Part shown: one piece after another, positions 1 to 6,043 of the stretch | How the letters are laid out: each line of letters begins with the position of its first letter | Position numbering within the stretch: position 1 is the stretch's first letter | Origin: an uncultured Desulfovibrionaceae bacterium | Lineage (GTDB): Bacteria > Desulfobacterota > Desulfovibrionia > Desulfovibrionales > Desulfovibrionaceae | Length of the DNA stretch: 8,156 nt | Direction of reading: 5' to 3' | Assembly: GCA_947074125.1 (NCBI GenBank) | Contig: CAMTOM010000052.1 | Location: forward strand, 1 to 8,156 | Program-made: the position numbers and the translations under genes | Notes under the pieces: model-generated | What the model was told of the DNA's origin: nothing | What the model saw: only the letters and a program-made list of their open reading frames with translations | The model's database searches: none

Positions 1-541
1 TACCGTACCCACTTATGGTTACAACCCCTTTTATGCGCGGATCCATTTAACCAGCCCGAATGGCAAAGCTCCCACTGCCACAAATCCCGATGGCACCCAT
101 TTTTTCTCTATCAATAAAAGGCCTGGTACCAAGAAAATCCACAGCAGCGCTAAAAGCTTCAGCATACATATCAGGTGAAACCGCATTGCGTGGCTCTCCA
201 GCACTTTCTCCCCAAAAAGGCAAATCCAAAGCCAGCGTAACGAAGCCCTGCTCAGCCATCTTTGTTGCATACAAATTGGCACTCTGTTCTTTCACCGCCC
301 CCATGGGGTGTCCCACAATAATGGCGGCATATTTTTCATTTTTATTCAAATTCTTGGGCATAAAAAGATTGCCTACAACATCCATTTTATACTGATTGGC
401 GAATGTGACTTTTTCTCTTGTTACGGTATCGCTTGTGTAAAAATTGTCAGCATCTGCTGGTACAGCCGCAAAAACGACTGTACTCATAATAAACAGAGTC
501 AGCATAGCAATGCTCATTCCATACAGATATACTTTTCTCAC
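1..541 (-). pseudogene. Exported dienelactone-hydrolase-like alpha/beta hydrolase, interrupted by an in-frame stop; 3' end outside the window
   Basis: The reading frame shows a signal peptide (residues 1-25: M-R-K start, hydrophobic core, Val-Phe-Ala/Ala cleavage site), so the product should be exported. It then has a hydrolase core with GHPMGA, which could form the oxyanion-hole strand, and a nucleophile elbow GICGSG with Cys154 in the nucleophile position, as in dienelactone hydrolases. I prefer the GTG at 541-539 as start over the ATG at 571-569. AAAGGAG lies 7 nt before the GTG, and starting there gives a clean signal peptide, whereas the ATG has no good ribosome site and adds ten polar residues. 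A TAA at 49-47 ends the frame after 164 codons. Downstream of it the same frame continues MDPRIKGVVTIS, which is the next segment of this family (usual length about 300 residues, from memory). A single nonsense change is the simplest reading, probably Lys AAA to TAA. The substrate is unknown. It diverges from the LysR gene, which probably regulates it. Confidence 0.75.
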
Positions 542-548
542 TCTCTTG

Positions 549-555
549 CTCCTTT
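549..555 (-). promoter_or_regulatory. Ribosome binding site that sets a GTG start for the hydrolase
   Basis: AAAGGAG on the minus strand lies 7 nt before the GTG at 541-539. The upstream in-frame ATG at 571-569 is preceded only by TCGTAAGTCA, a poor site. This decides the start. Confidence 0.6.
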
Positions 556-588
556 GAACGTTTATATTCATTGACTTACGAAAGGATT

Positions 589-621
589 TTTATACGTGTC
601 CCGCATAAGCCTGATTCAGGC
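589..621 (-). promoter_or_regulatory. Candidate hydrolase promoter with a 13-bp palindrome over its -35 region
   Basis: On the minus strand, TATAAA (594-589) is a plausible -10 box about 50 nt before the GTG start. No good -35 sits 16-18 nt upstream. That position is covered by a perfect palindrome, GCCTGA-T-TCAGGC (609-621). A poor -35 beneath a dyad is what one expects of an activator-dependent promoter, and the neighbouring LysR protein is the obvious candidate. The half-site AGCCTGAT recurs at 648-655. Transcription start and regulator binding are inferred. Confidence 0.35.
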
Positions 622-703
622 ATCTGCTCACGTTTGCCTTTTCTTTAGCCTGATATAAAAAAGGGGCAGCGAAATAGCAAATACTCATAATAAATACTCT
701 ACC

Positions 704-749
704 ATGCTTTACAGGCATCTCTAAAGAATCTATGCTGTGAGCATTCTTT
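704..749. promoter_or_regulatory. Candidate LysR-type operators (two ATGC...GCAT dyads)
   Basis: ATGC-N7-GCAT at 704-718 fits the T-N11-A rule for LysR-type binding sites. A second dyad, ATGC-N5-GCAT, lies at 732-744 inside a longer inverted repeat: AAAGAAT at 723-729 pairs with ATTCTTT at 743-749. The two dyad centres are about 27 bp apart and sit 90-137 bp before the regulator's ATG. Autoregulation or control of the divergent hydrolase is inference from the usual LysR arrangement. Confidence 0.4.
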
Positions 750-750
750 C

Positions 751-780
751 TTGAGCGTTTTTTCCAACATCAATCATAAC
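751..780 (+). promoter_or_regulatory. Weak candidate promoter for the LysR-type gene
   Basis: TTGAGC (751-756) and CATAAC (775-780) are 18 nt apart, with four of six matches each to the sigma-70 -35 and -10 boxes. They lie just downstream of the dyad at 723-749, so regulator bound there would be well placed to affect the promoter. This is a consensus match by eye only. Confidence 0.25.
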
Positions 781-840
781 GGCACAGCCCCCAAAACGCA
801 CACAGGCAAGGCTGGAGCGCCGCAAACCCAAAAGGTATAC

Positions 841-1731
841 ATGGAACTGAGAGTTCTTCGTTATTTTCTCGCTGTGGCAAAACAAGAAAGTATCTCCAAG
901 GCAGCAGAGACACTACATATTACCCAACCCACTCTCTCACGCCAGATGATGGAGCTTGAGGAGGAACTGGGGAAGACACTTTTTTTGCGCGGTAAAAGAA
1001 AGCTTTCGCTTACAGAGGAAGGGATTTTTCTTCGCAAGAGGGCGCAGGAAATCATCGCATTGGCGGATAAAACCAAAGCAGACTTTAAAGCATCAAACGA
1101 AGATATTAGTGGAGATGTTTATATAGCTGGAGGTGAAACCGACGCCATGCGTCTGATAGCCAAGGCTATCCATAACCTTCAGAAAGCTCACCCACACATT
1201 GTGTGCCATCTTTTCAGCGGCAATGCAGAGGATGTCACAGAACGACTGGACAAAGGTCTCGCGGACTTTGGTCTTATTATTGAGCCCGCAGATCTGTCCA
1301 GCTATGATTTCATCAAGCTGCCCGTAACAGACACTTGGGGCGTACTCATGCGCAAAGACAGCCCCCTTGCGGCTAAAAGCGCTATTATGCCTTCCGACCT
1401 GCTTGGTGTGCCTATTCTCACCTCCAACCAAGCCATGGTCAAGAATGAGGTCTCAGGATGGGCTGGTGATGTCTATGCACAACTGAATGTCACAACAATG
1501 TACAGTCTGCTCTATAATGCGTCACTGATGGTAGAAGAAGGGCTCGGCTACGCACTGTGCCTGGACAAGATTATCCGCATCCATGATGACAGCCCTCTTT
1601 GCTTTAGGCCTCTGCATCCCAAACTGGAAGTCGGGATTGATATTATCTGGAAACAGGGTCAGGTTTTCTCAAAATCTGCTGCAAAATTCCTGGAATATAT
1701 GCAACGGGAGATTACTGCTTTCCAGAAGTAA
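841..1731 (+). CDS. LysR-type transcriptional regulator
   Basis: This 296-residue DNA-binding regulator has the usual length for the LysR family. Residues 1-60 hold the winged helix-turn-helix: MELRVLRYFLAVA, then SISKAAETLHITQPTLSRQM as the helix-turn-helix, followed by LEEELGKTLFLR. From about residue 90 (SGDVYIAGG) to the end is the periplasmic-binding-protein-like effector domain, with the typical FGLII and GLGYALCL segments. I chose the ATG at 841 because the canonical LysR N-terminus begins exactly there, with AAAGG 6-7 nt upstream. A TTG at 751 would only add 30 unrelated residues. The gene is divergent from the hydrolase, with candidate operators between them, so it probably controls that gene and itself. 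It is separated from the downstream operon by a terminator-like hairpin. The effector is unknown. Confidence 0.9.
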   Translation: MELRVLRYFLAVAKQESISKAAETLHITQPTLSRQMMELEEELGKTLFLRGKRKLSLTEEGIFLRKRAQEIIALADKTKADFKASNEDISGDVYIAGGETDAMRLIAKAIHNLQKAHPHIVCHLFSGNAEDVTERLDKGLADFGLIIEPADLSSYDFIKLPVTDTWGVLMRKDSPLAAKSAIMPSDLLGVPILTSNQAMVKNEVSGWAGDVYAQLNVTTMYSLLYNASLMVEEGLGYALCLDKIIRIHDDSPLCFRPLHPKLEVGIDIIWKQGQVFSKSAAKFLEYMQREITAFQK

Positions 1732-1849
1732 CAGCTCTATTCACGTGAGAATACTGGATATTTCAAATGAGCGCCCTTTATGCAATATCCCATGGATACA
1801 AAAAAACACTGCCAAAAGAAATTGAGTAAAGCCTGAGAGTATCACAATC

Positions 1850-1884
1850 ATGCGCAGCAAAACGGCAATGCGCATTTTTTATTT
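1850..1884 (+). terminator. Rho-independent terminator-like hairpin after the LysR gene
   Basis: ATGCGC (1850-1855) pairs with GCGCAT (1870-1875) across a 14-nt loop, followed directly by TTTTTT-A-TTT. The stem is only six pairs and the loop is long, so strength is uncertain. It lies between the regulator's stop (1731) and the operon start (1956), where a terminator is expected. Confidence 0.5.
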
Positions 1885-1888
1885 GCAC

Positions 1889-1916
1889 TTGATTAACACA
1901 TATGTTTTCTCATAGT
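1889..1916 (+). promoter_or_regulatory. Candidate promoter of the ynb-like operon
   Basis: TTGATT (1889-1894) and CATAGT (1911-1916) are 16 nt apart and lie 40-67 nt before the ynbA ATG, just downstream of the terminator-like hairpin. Each box has four of six consensus matches. No other strong pair is visible between 1876 and 1955, and all downstream operon genes are tightly packed, so one promoter here is the natural arrangement. Confidence 0.35.
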
Positions 1917-1955
1917 TTGCGCACGCGCTTACAGATTCAAACAACAAGAGGACAT

Positions 1956-3020
1956 ATGACTGTTTCAATATATAATCTCAAGCCAGCTTTTATTGCTTTA
2001 CTGCGCCCACTGGCCTCAATCCTTGCCAAAATCGGGATTACCGCCAATCAGGTAACCGCGACAGCATGTCTGCTGTCTATCCTTTATGCGGCACTGCTAC
2101 TCTGCTATCCAGCCTCCCCTTTATTATGGGGACTTTTGCCTGTATGGCTGTTCATTCGAATGGCTCTTAACGCTATTGATGGCATTTTGGCTCGTGAGTT
2201 CGACCAAAAAAGTCGCCTTGGAGCGATTCTCAATGAAATGGGAGACGTTCTCGCCGATGCGGCATTATTCATCCCTCTGCTAATGGTTCCTGGCGTGAGC
2301 TTTTGTGCGGTTGCGATCTTTATCTGGATGGCACTGCTCACAGAGTTTGCGGGAGTAGTGGCATTGCTTGTTCACTCCCCTCGCCGATATGATGGCCCAT
2401 GCGGTAAAAGTGACCGAGCTTTTCTAATTGGACTTGCAGGGCTTCTCATTGCCGGAATCTGCCTCTGGAACCTGCCCATCGCGCCTGTCATCTCGTGGGG
2501 ACTTTATTGCGCCTCTGCTCTTATGATATGGACAACCATCGATCGCCTGCGCAATGCCCTGACAGGAGGCGCGTCAGGACCGTTTTGCACTTCGCTCTTG
2601 TTGCCCTGTATGCACTTCTTGTCATGGCCTGGGCTTTTAGCCGTTACATACTCCCCAATGATTCTCCCTCAAAACAGGAAATCCTCACTCGCATTAAAAC
2701 GTGGGGCTGGATACTGCTTTTTCTACTCCCCGTATTCATTGCCCCCAAGCCCTGGCCACAAATACTCCTCGGTCTTGTCAGTTTTCTTGCCTTCAAAGAA
2801 TTTATCACGCTCACTCCAGCCAGAAATCAGGACAGATGGGCTTTTCTCTGGGCTTATGTCGCCATTCCTCTGCAATACACCTGGGCTGGTATTGGCTGGT
2901 ATGGCATGTTCATCATTTTTATCCCAGTATACCTCTTTCTCTTTCTGCCTAGCCGCATGGTGCTCGCGGGTCACCCCAAAGGTTTTTTGCGCGCCACAGC
3001 AACACTGCATTGGGGCTTGA
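1956..3020 (+). CDS. ynbA: CDP-alcohol phosphatidyltransferase, YnbA-like; normal end about 2576, stop lost
   Basis: An integral membrane enzyme of the CDP-alcohol phosphatidyltransferase family, which replaces CMP of CDP-diacylglycerol with an alcohol (for example glycerol-3-phosphate, serine or inositol phosphate). Residues 1-70 match YnbA of E. coli as I remember it (MT...LKP, LLRP, FIRMALNA). The signature spans residues 72-101, with D75-G76, A79-R80, G89 and D97. Asn stands at positions 72 and 93, where most family members have Asp. Several hydrophobic segments follow. The ATG at 1956 has AAGAGGA just upstream; an earlier ATG at 1902 lacks one. Homology ends near residue 207 (2576), close to the E. 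coli length of about 201. The expected TGA at 2577-2579 reads GGA here, so the frame runs on to 3020 through sequence that codes for YnbB in another frame. Residues after 207 are almost certainly not native. The alcohol substrate is unknown. Confidence 0.85.
   Translation: MTVSIYNLKPAFIALLRPLASILAKIGITANQVTATACLLSILYAALLLCYPASPLLWGLLPVWLFIRMALNAIDGILAREFDQKSRLGAILNEMGDVLADAALFIPLLMVPGVSFCAVAIFIWMALLTEFAGVVALLVHSPRRYDGPCGKSDRAFLIGLAGLLIAGICLWNLPIAPVISWGLYCASALMIWTTIDRLRNALTGGASGPFCTSLLLPCMHFLSWPGLLAVTYSPMILPQNRKSSLALKRGAGYCFFYSPYSLPPSPGHKYSSVLSVFLPSKNLSRSLQPEIRTDGLFSGLMSPFLCNTPGLVLAGMACSSFLSQYTSFSFCLAAWCSRVTPKVFCAPQQHCIGA
2564..2569 (+). promoter_or_regulatory. Shine-Dalgarno of ynbB without a start codon at the normal distance
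   Basis: AGGAGG, the strongest Shine-Dalgarno in the operon, is followed after 6 nt by AGG at 2576-2578 instead of ATG. The only nearby alternative downstream is a TTG at 2585, 15 nt away, which is too far for efficient initiation. Confidence 0.7.
2576..2579 (+). other. Probable lesion: overlapping stop/start ATGA read as AGGA
   Basis: With T instead of G at 2577, the four bases would read ATGA. This gives ynbA a TGA stop after 207 codons and ynbB an ATG start 6 nt after AGGAGG, with a product of 308 residues. E. coli YnbA and YnbB have about 201 and 298 residues (from memory). As written, both signals are missing. Confidence 0.7.
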
Positions 3021-3502
3021 TGACCACAGTATATTCCCTCAGTCACATGGCCTATCTCCTGGCACTGCCTGAAAAACAAAATGCATTCGGAATGATTTCT
3101 GGCGCATCACTCCTCTTCTTGCTGGTTTTTCTGACACAAGCGAATGATATCGCCCAATTCATCTGGGGAAAAACACTCGGCAAACATCCCGTACTTCCCC
3201 TGGTCAGCCCGAAAAAAACCTGGGAAGGTCTGCTTGGCGGCATCTGCACAACAATAGTATTGACGATGCTTTTAGGACCAATATTTACTCCGCTTACCAC
3301 AGTATACGCTGCCGGACTGGGTTTGCTCATTGGTGTGTTCGGCTTTCTGGGGGATGTTGTTATGAGCGCGATGAAGCGCGACATTGGCGTCAAAGACTCC
3401 GGCACATTTTTGCCCGGGCATGGAGGTGTTCTGGATCGACTCGACTCCCTGACCTTCACCGCCCCCCTGTATTTCCACATCCTGTATTACCTGTACTATT
3501 AA
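2576..3502 (+). CDS. ynbB: CDP-diacylglycerol synthase (CdsA) family protein, YnbB-like; start codon missing
   Basis: A polytopic membrane protein of the phosphatidate cytidylyltransferase family (CTP + phosphatidic acid to CDP-diacylglycerol + diphosphate). The C-terminal signature is complete: SAMKRDIGVKDSGTFLPGHG, then GVLDRLD, with the Lys-Asp, His-Gly-Gly and Asp-Arg-x-Asp residues all present. VSPKKTWEGLLGG and the long hydrophobic stretches also match E. coli YnbB as remembered. The N-terminal alignment (hydrophobic helix, then LTRIKTW) places the start at 2576, but that codon is AGG. In-frame alternatives are ATG 2528 or GTG 2495, which would extend into ynbA without a ribosome site, and TTG 2585, which is badly spaced. 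Translation may therefore be weak or lost unless G2577 is an error. The gene would supply CDP-diacylglycerol for the adjacent YnbA. The next gene begins 4 nt after its stop. Confidence 0.85.
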   Translation, partial: RTVLHFALVALYALLVMAWAFSRYILPNDSPSKQEILTRIKTWGWILLFLLPVFIAPKPWPQILLGLVSFLAFKEFITLTPARNQDRWAFLWAYVAIPLQYTWAGIGWYGMFIIFIPVYLFLFLPSRMVLAGHPKGFLRATATLHWGLMTTVYSLSHMAYLLALPEKQNAFGMISGASLLFLLVFLTQANDIAQFIWGKTLGKHPVLPLVSPKKTWEGLLGGICTTIVLTMLLGPIFTPLTTVYAAGLGLLIGVFGFLGDVVMSAMKRDIGVKDSGTFLPGHGGVLDRLDSLTFTAPLYFHILYYLYY

Positions 3503-3506
3503 GACA

Positions 3507-4154
3507 ATGAGCGCATTTTACCGAAAAGTCTTTGCGGCTGCCCTTCGCCCCATGACCACACTTTGGATGGGGTACGCCCTGTGCCACAAGGAAAATCTTC
3601 CCCTACACGGTCCAGCCATCGTGATAGCCAATCACAACAGCCATCTGGATGCGCTGATGCTTTTAAACCTGTTTCCGCTCAGTCTCGTGCCATCCATCAA
3701 AATCGCGGCAGCCGCCGACTACTTTTTCACCAACACAACAACACGATTTTTAGCAGAACATGTCGCCGGACTTGTGCCCATCGCCCGAAAAGGAGGCAAA
3801 GACCCACTGGCTCCCATGGTGACTGTTCTGGAAAATGAAGGCATCCTCTTTCTTTTTCCCGAAGGCACACGCGGTTCCCCGAACATAATGGGAGAAATCA
3901 AACCTGGCCTCTGGCATCTTGCACGACGATTCCCCAGTATCCCCATTTGTCCAGTCTACCTGCACGGACTCGGCCGCGCCCTGCCCAAAGGAAGCTGGAT
4001 TCCAGTGCCTCTCTTTGCTGACATTTGCGTAGGAGAAGCCTTTTTCGCCACAAGTGACAAAAAAACATTCCAAACACAGGTAAAACACATTTTTGATGCA
4101 CTCCGAATACAAACCCTGGCACGACTAACAACAGAAACAGACGACGAAGAATAA
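3507..4154 (+). CDS. PlsC-type lysophospholipid / 1-acylglycerol-3-phosphate acyltransferase
   Basis: A 215-residue acyltransferase of the PlsC family, which transfers an acyl chain from acyl-ACP or acyl-CoA to a lysophospholipid, typically lysophosphatidic acid to phosphatidic acid. Motif I is NHNSHLD (catalytic H43-x4-D48), motif II is VPIARKG (Arg94), motif III is FPEGTRG (117-123), and PICPVYLHG (from about 146) corresponds to motif IV. It is shorter than E. coli PlsC (about 245) but all motifs are intact. It starts 4 nt after the ynbB stop with no strong Shine-Dalgarno, so translational coupling to ynbB is likely. Its product, phosphatidic acid, would be the substrate of YnbB next door. 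I do not recall this gene inside the E. coli ynbABCD operon. The acceptor could be a lipid other than lysophosphatidic acid. Confidence 0.9.
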   Translation: MSAFYRKVFAAALRPMTTLWMGYALCHKENLPLHGPAIVIANHNSHLDALMLLNLFPLSLVPSIKIAAAADYFFTNTTTRFLAEHVAGLVPIARKGGKDPLAPMVTVLENEGILFLFPEGTRGSPNIMGEIKPGLWHLARRFPSIPICPVYLHGLGRALPKGSWIPVPLFADICVGEAFFATSDKKTFQTQVKHIFDALRIQTLARLTTETDDEE

Positions 4155-4180
4155 TCGCACACCATGCACAGGAGACAGCC

Positions 4181-6040
4181 ATGACCGCAACCTCTCGTAT
4201 CGCTGAAGAACAGCATTTTACCACCTTCGACAATACAGAACTCTTCTATCGACATTGGCCTGCCCACAACGCGGAAGAACGCAACAGCCCAGCCAAAGCT
4301 ATTGTTATATTCCATAGAGGACATGAACATTCAGGCAGAACAGAACATATTGTTCAAGAGCTCGGTCTGAATGATTTTGATTTTTTTGCCTGGGATGCGA
4401 GAGGTCACGGCCAGTCACCAGGAAAACGCGGTGATGCGCCAAGCATTGAAGCTCTGGTGCGGGATATTGATACCTTTATTGCACATATCACAACACAATA
4501 CGGCATCGCACAAGACAATATCGTCATACTGGCTCAAAGCGTAGGGGCAGTACTGGCCACTGCTTGGGTTCATGATTACGCACCCAATATCCGCGCACTC
4601 ATTCTTGCCTCACCAGCATTCAAGGTTAAGCTCTATGTCCCCTTCGCTCGCAGCGCCATTGCTTTCTGGAAAAAAAGACGGGGTAACTTTTTCGTCAATT
4701 CTTATGTTAAAGCCAAATTTCTGAGTCACGATCCGGAACGTATCGCTTCATTTAACTCTGACCCATTGATCACCCGTGCCATTTCAGCACGTATCCTAAC
4801 AGGGCTGTATACCATTTCGGAGCGTATCGTTGCAGATGCCGCCGCAATTACCGTTCCTGTGCAGATGTTTATTTCTGGGGCTGACTGGGTGGTACATCAC
4901 AAACCACAACACCTTTTTTACAATCGCCTGAATCATCCACTCAATGAACGACACCTCATGCCGGGATTTTATCATGATACCTTCGGAGAAAAAAATCGTG
5001 ACTCCGTCTTCTCCCATGTCCGTTCCTTCATCACCGCCGCATTCGCACCAACTCCAGAACGAGGCTTCCACAAGAAACAAGCGGCACCAATGCGTCCTCC
5101 ATTACTCTGGGCTGACCGCTACGGCGCATCAGCAACAATGCGCAAAGAACTTGAAACACCACTCCCACTCTTCTCGCTCAAGCGCGCATATTTTTGTCTT
5201 GCACGCAAAGTCATTCAGCTTTTAGGGCCATCTTCAAATGGCATGAAGCTTGGGCTGGAAACTGGTTTTGATTCCGGCAGCACTCTTGATTATGTCTACC
5301 GCAATGAGATCGGCGGTACACATTTCGTGGGAAGATCTCTGGATCGTGCCTATCTGGAAAGCCCTGGCTGGACAGGCATTCGTGATCGCAAAAAAATGCT
5401 GGAAGAACTGATCGCTCTTGCTGCGCAAAAACTGCGTGCAGCAGACAAAGCAGTACACATCATGGATGTTGCCGCAGGACATGGTCGTTATGTACTAGAT
5501 ACTTTGGAAGCTCTTGGAGATGACGGGTGGGACAGTGCAGTATTGCGTGATTTCAGCCCACTCAATGTGGAACAGGGTACAGCACAGATACAGAAACGGG
5601 ATCTTGCGAGCAAAGTCTCTTTTGTTAAAGGAGATGCCTTTGACGCGGAAAGCCTCGCATCCACACCTACCAAACCAACATTAGCCATTGTTTCCGGCTT
5701 GTATGAACTTTTTTCCGAAAATGACCTTGTGCTGAACTCTCTTAAAGGTATTGGTGCAGCCATTCAGGAAGGCGGATACCTTGTGTACACCAACCAACCC
5801 TGGCATCCACAACAAGAATTTATCGCCCGTGTCCTCACCAGTCACAGAAATGGGATTCCATGGGTTATGCGTTGCCGCTCTCAAGCCGAAATGGACTGCC
5901 TCGTTGCCGAGGCTGGCTTTAAAAAAATTGCCCAATATATTGAACCGCAGGGAATTTTTTCCGTTGCCCTGGCAAGACGAATTGCTCCCATCATGACGAA
6001 AACAGCAAAAAAAACGACCAAAAGCACGCCTAACGGATAA
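4181..6040 (+). CDS. ynbC: Alpha/beta hydrolase fused to SAM-dependent methyltransferase, YnbC-like
   Basis: A two-domain protein of 619 residues; E. coli YnbC has about 585 (from memory). Residues 1-290 form a monoacylglycerol-lipase-like alpha/beta hydrolase: FHRGHEHSGR (oxyanion region), DARGHGQSPG, nucleophile elbow AQSVGA with Ser120, probable acid Asp235 (SGADWVVHH) and His265 (FYHDTF). The first Gly of the usual GxSxG is Ala. From about residue 350 comes a class I methyltransferase: motif I is MDVAAGHGR (D429 to R436), followed by LRDFSP (D457), KGDAFD (from about 483) and the later strand GGYLVY. The second domain resembles methyltransferases found beside lipid hydrolases. A good Shine-Dalgarno (AGGAGA, 4170-4175) lies 5 nt before the ATG, unlike its coupled neighbours. 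By context it acts on a lipid, perhaps deacylating and methylating it; this is inference. There is no signal peptide, so it should be cytosolic or at the inner face of the membrane. Confidence 0.88.
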   Translation: MTATSRIAEEQHFTTFDNTELFYRHWPAHNAEERNSPAKAIVIFHRGHEHSGRTEHIVQELGLNDFDFFAWDARGHGQSPGKRGDAPSIEALVRDIDTFIAHITTQYGIAQDNIVILAQSVGAVLATAWVHDYAPNIRALILASPAFKVKLYVPFARSAIAFWKKRRGNFFVNSYVKAKFLSHDPERIASFNSDPLITRAISARILTGLYTISERIVADAAAITVPVQMFISGADWVVHHKPQHLFYNRLNHPLNERHLMPGFYHDTFGEKNRDSVFSHVRSFITAAFAPTPERGFHKKQAAPMRPPLLWADRYGASATMRKELETPLPLFSLKRAYFCLARKVIQLLGPSSNGMKLGLETGFDSGSTLDYVYRNEIGGTHFVGRSLDRAYLESPGWTGIRDRKKMLEELIALAAQKLRAADKAVHIMDVAAGHGRYVLDTLEALGDDGWDSAVLRDFSPLNVEQGTAQIQKRDLASKVSFVKGDAFDAESLASTPTKPTLAIVSGLYELFSENDLVLNSLKGIGAAIQEGGYLVYTNQPWHPQQEFIARVLTSHRNGIPWVMRCRSQAEMDCLVAEAGFKKIAQYIEPQGIFSVALARRIAPIMTKTAKKTTKSTPNG

Positions 6041-6043
6041 ACC

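Noticed and set aside
60..395. Open frame on the plus strand opposite the hydrolase
   Set aside because: It is the antisense shadow of a frame with a signal peptide and hydrolase motifs.
1756..1790. 7-bp inverted repeat (GGATATT...AATATCC) after the LysR stop
   Set aside because: AT-rich stem with a 21-nt loop and no following T-run; the hairpin at 1850-1884 is the better terminator.
2580..3020. C-terminal 147-residue extension of the ynbA frame, overlapping ynbB
   Set aside because: It overlaps the well-supported YnbB coding sequence out of frame, lacks any family feature, and disappears if base 2577 is T. It is best explained as read-through of a lost stop.
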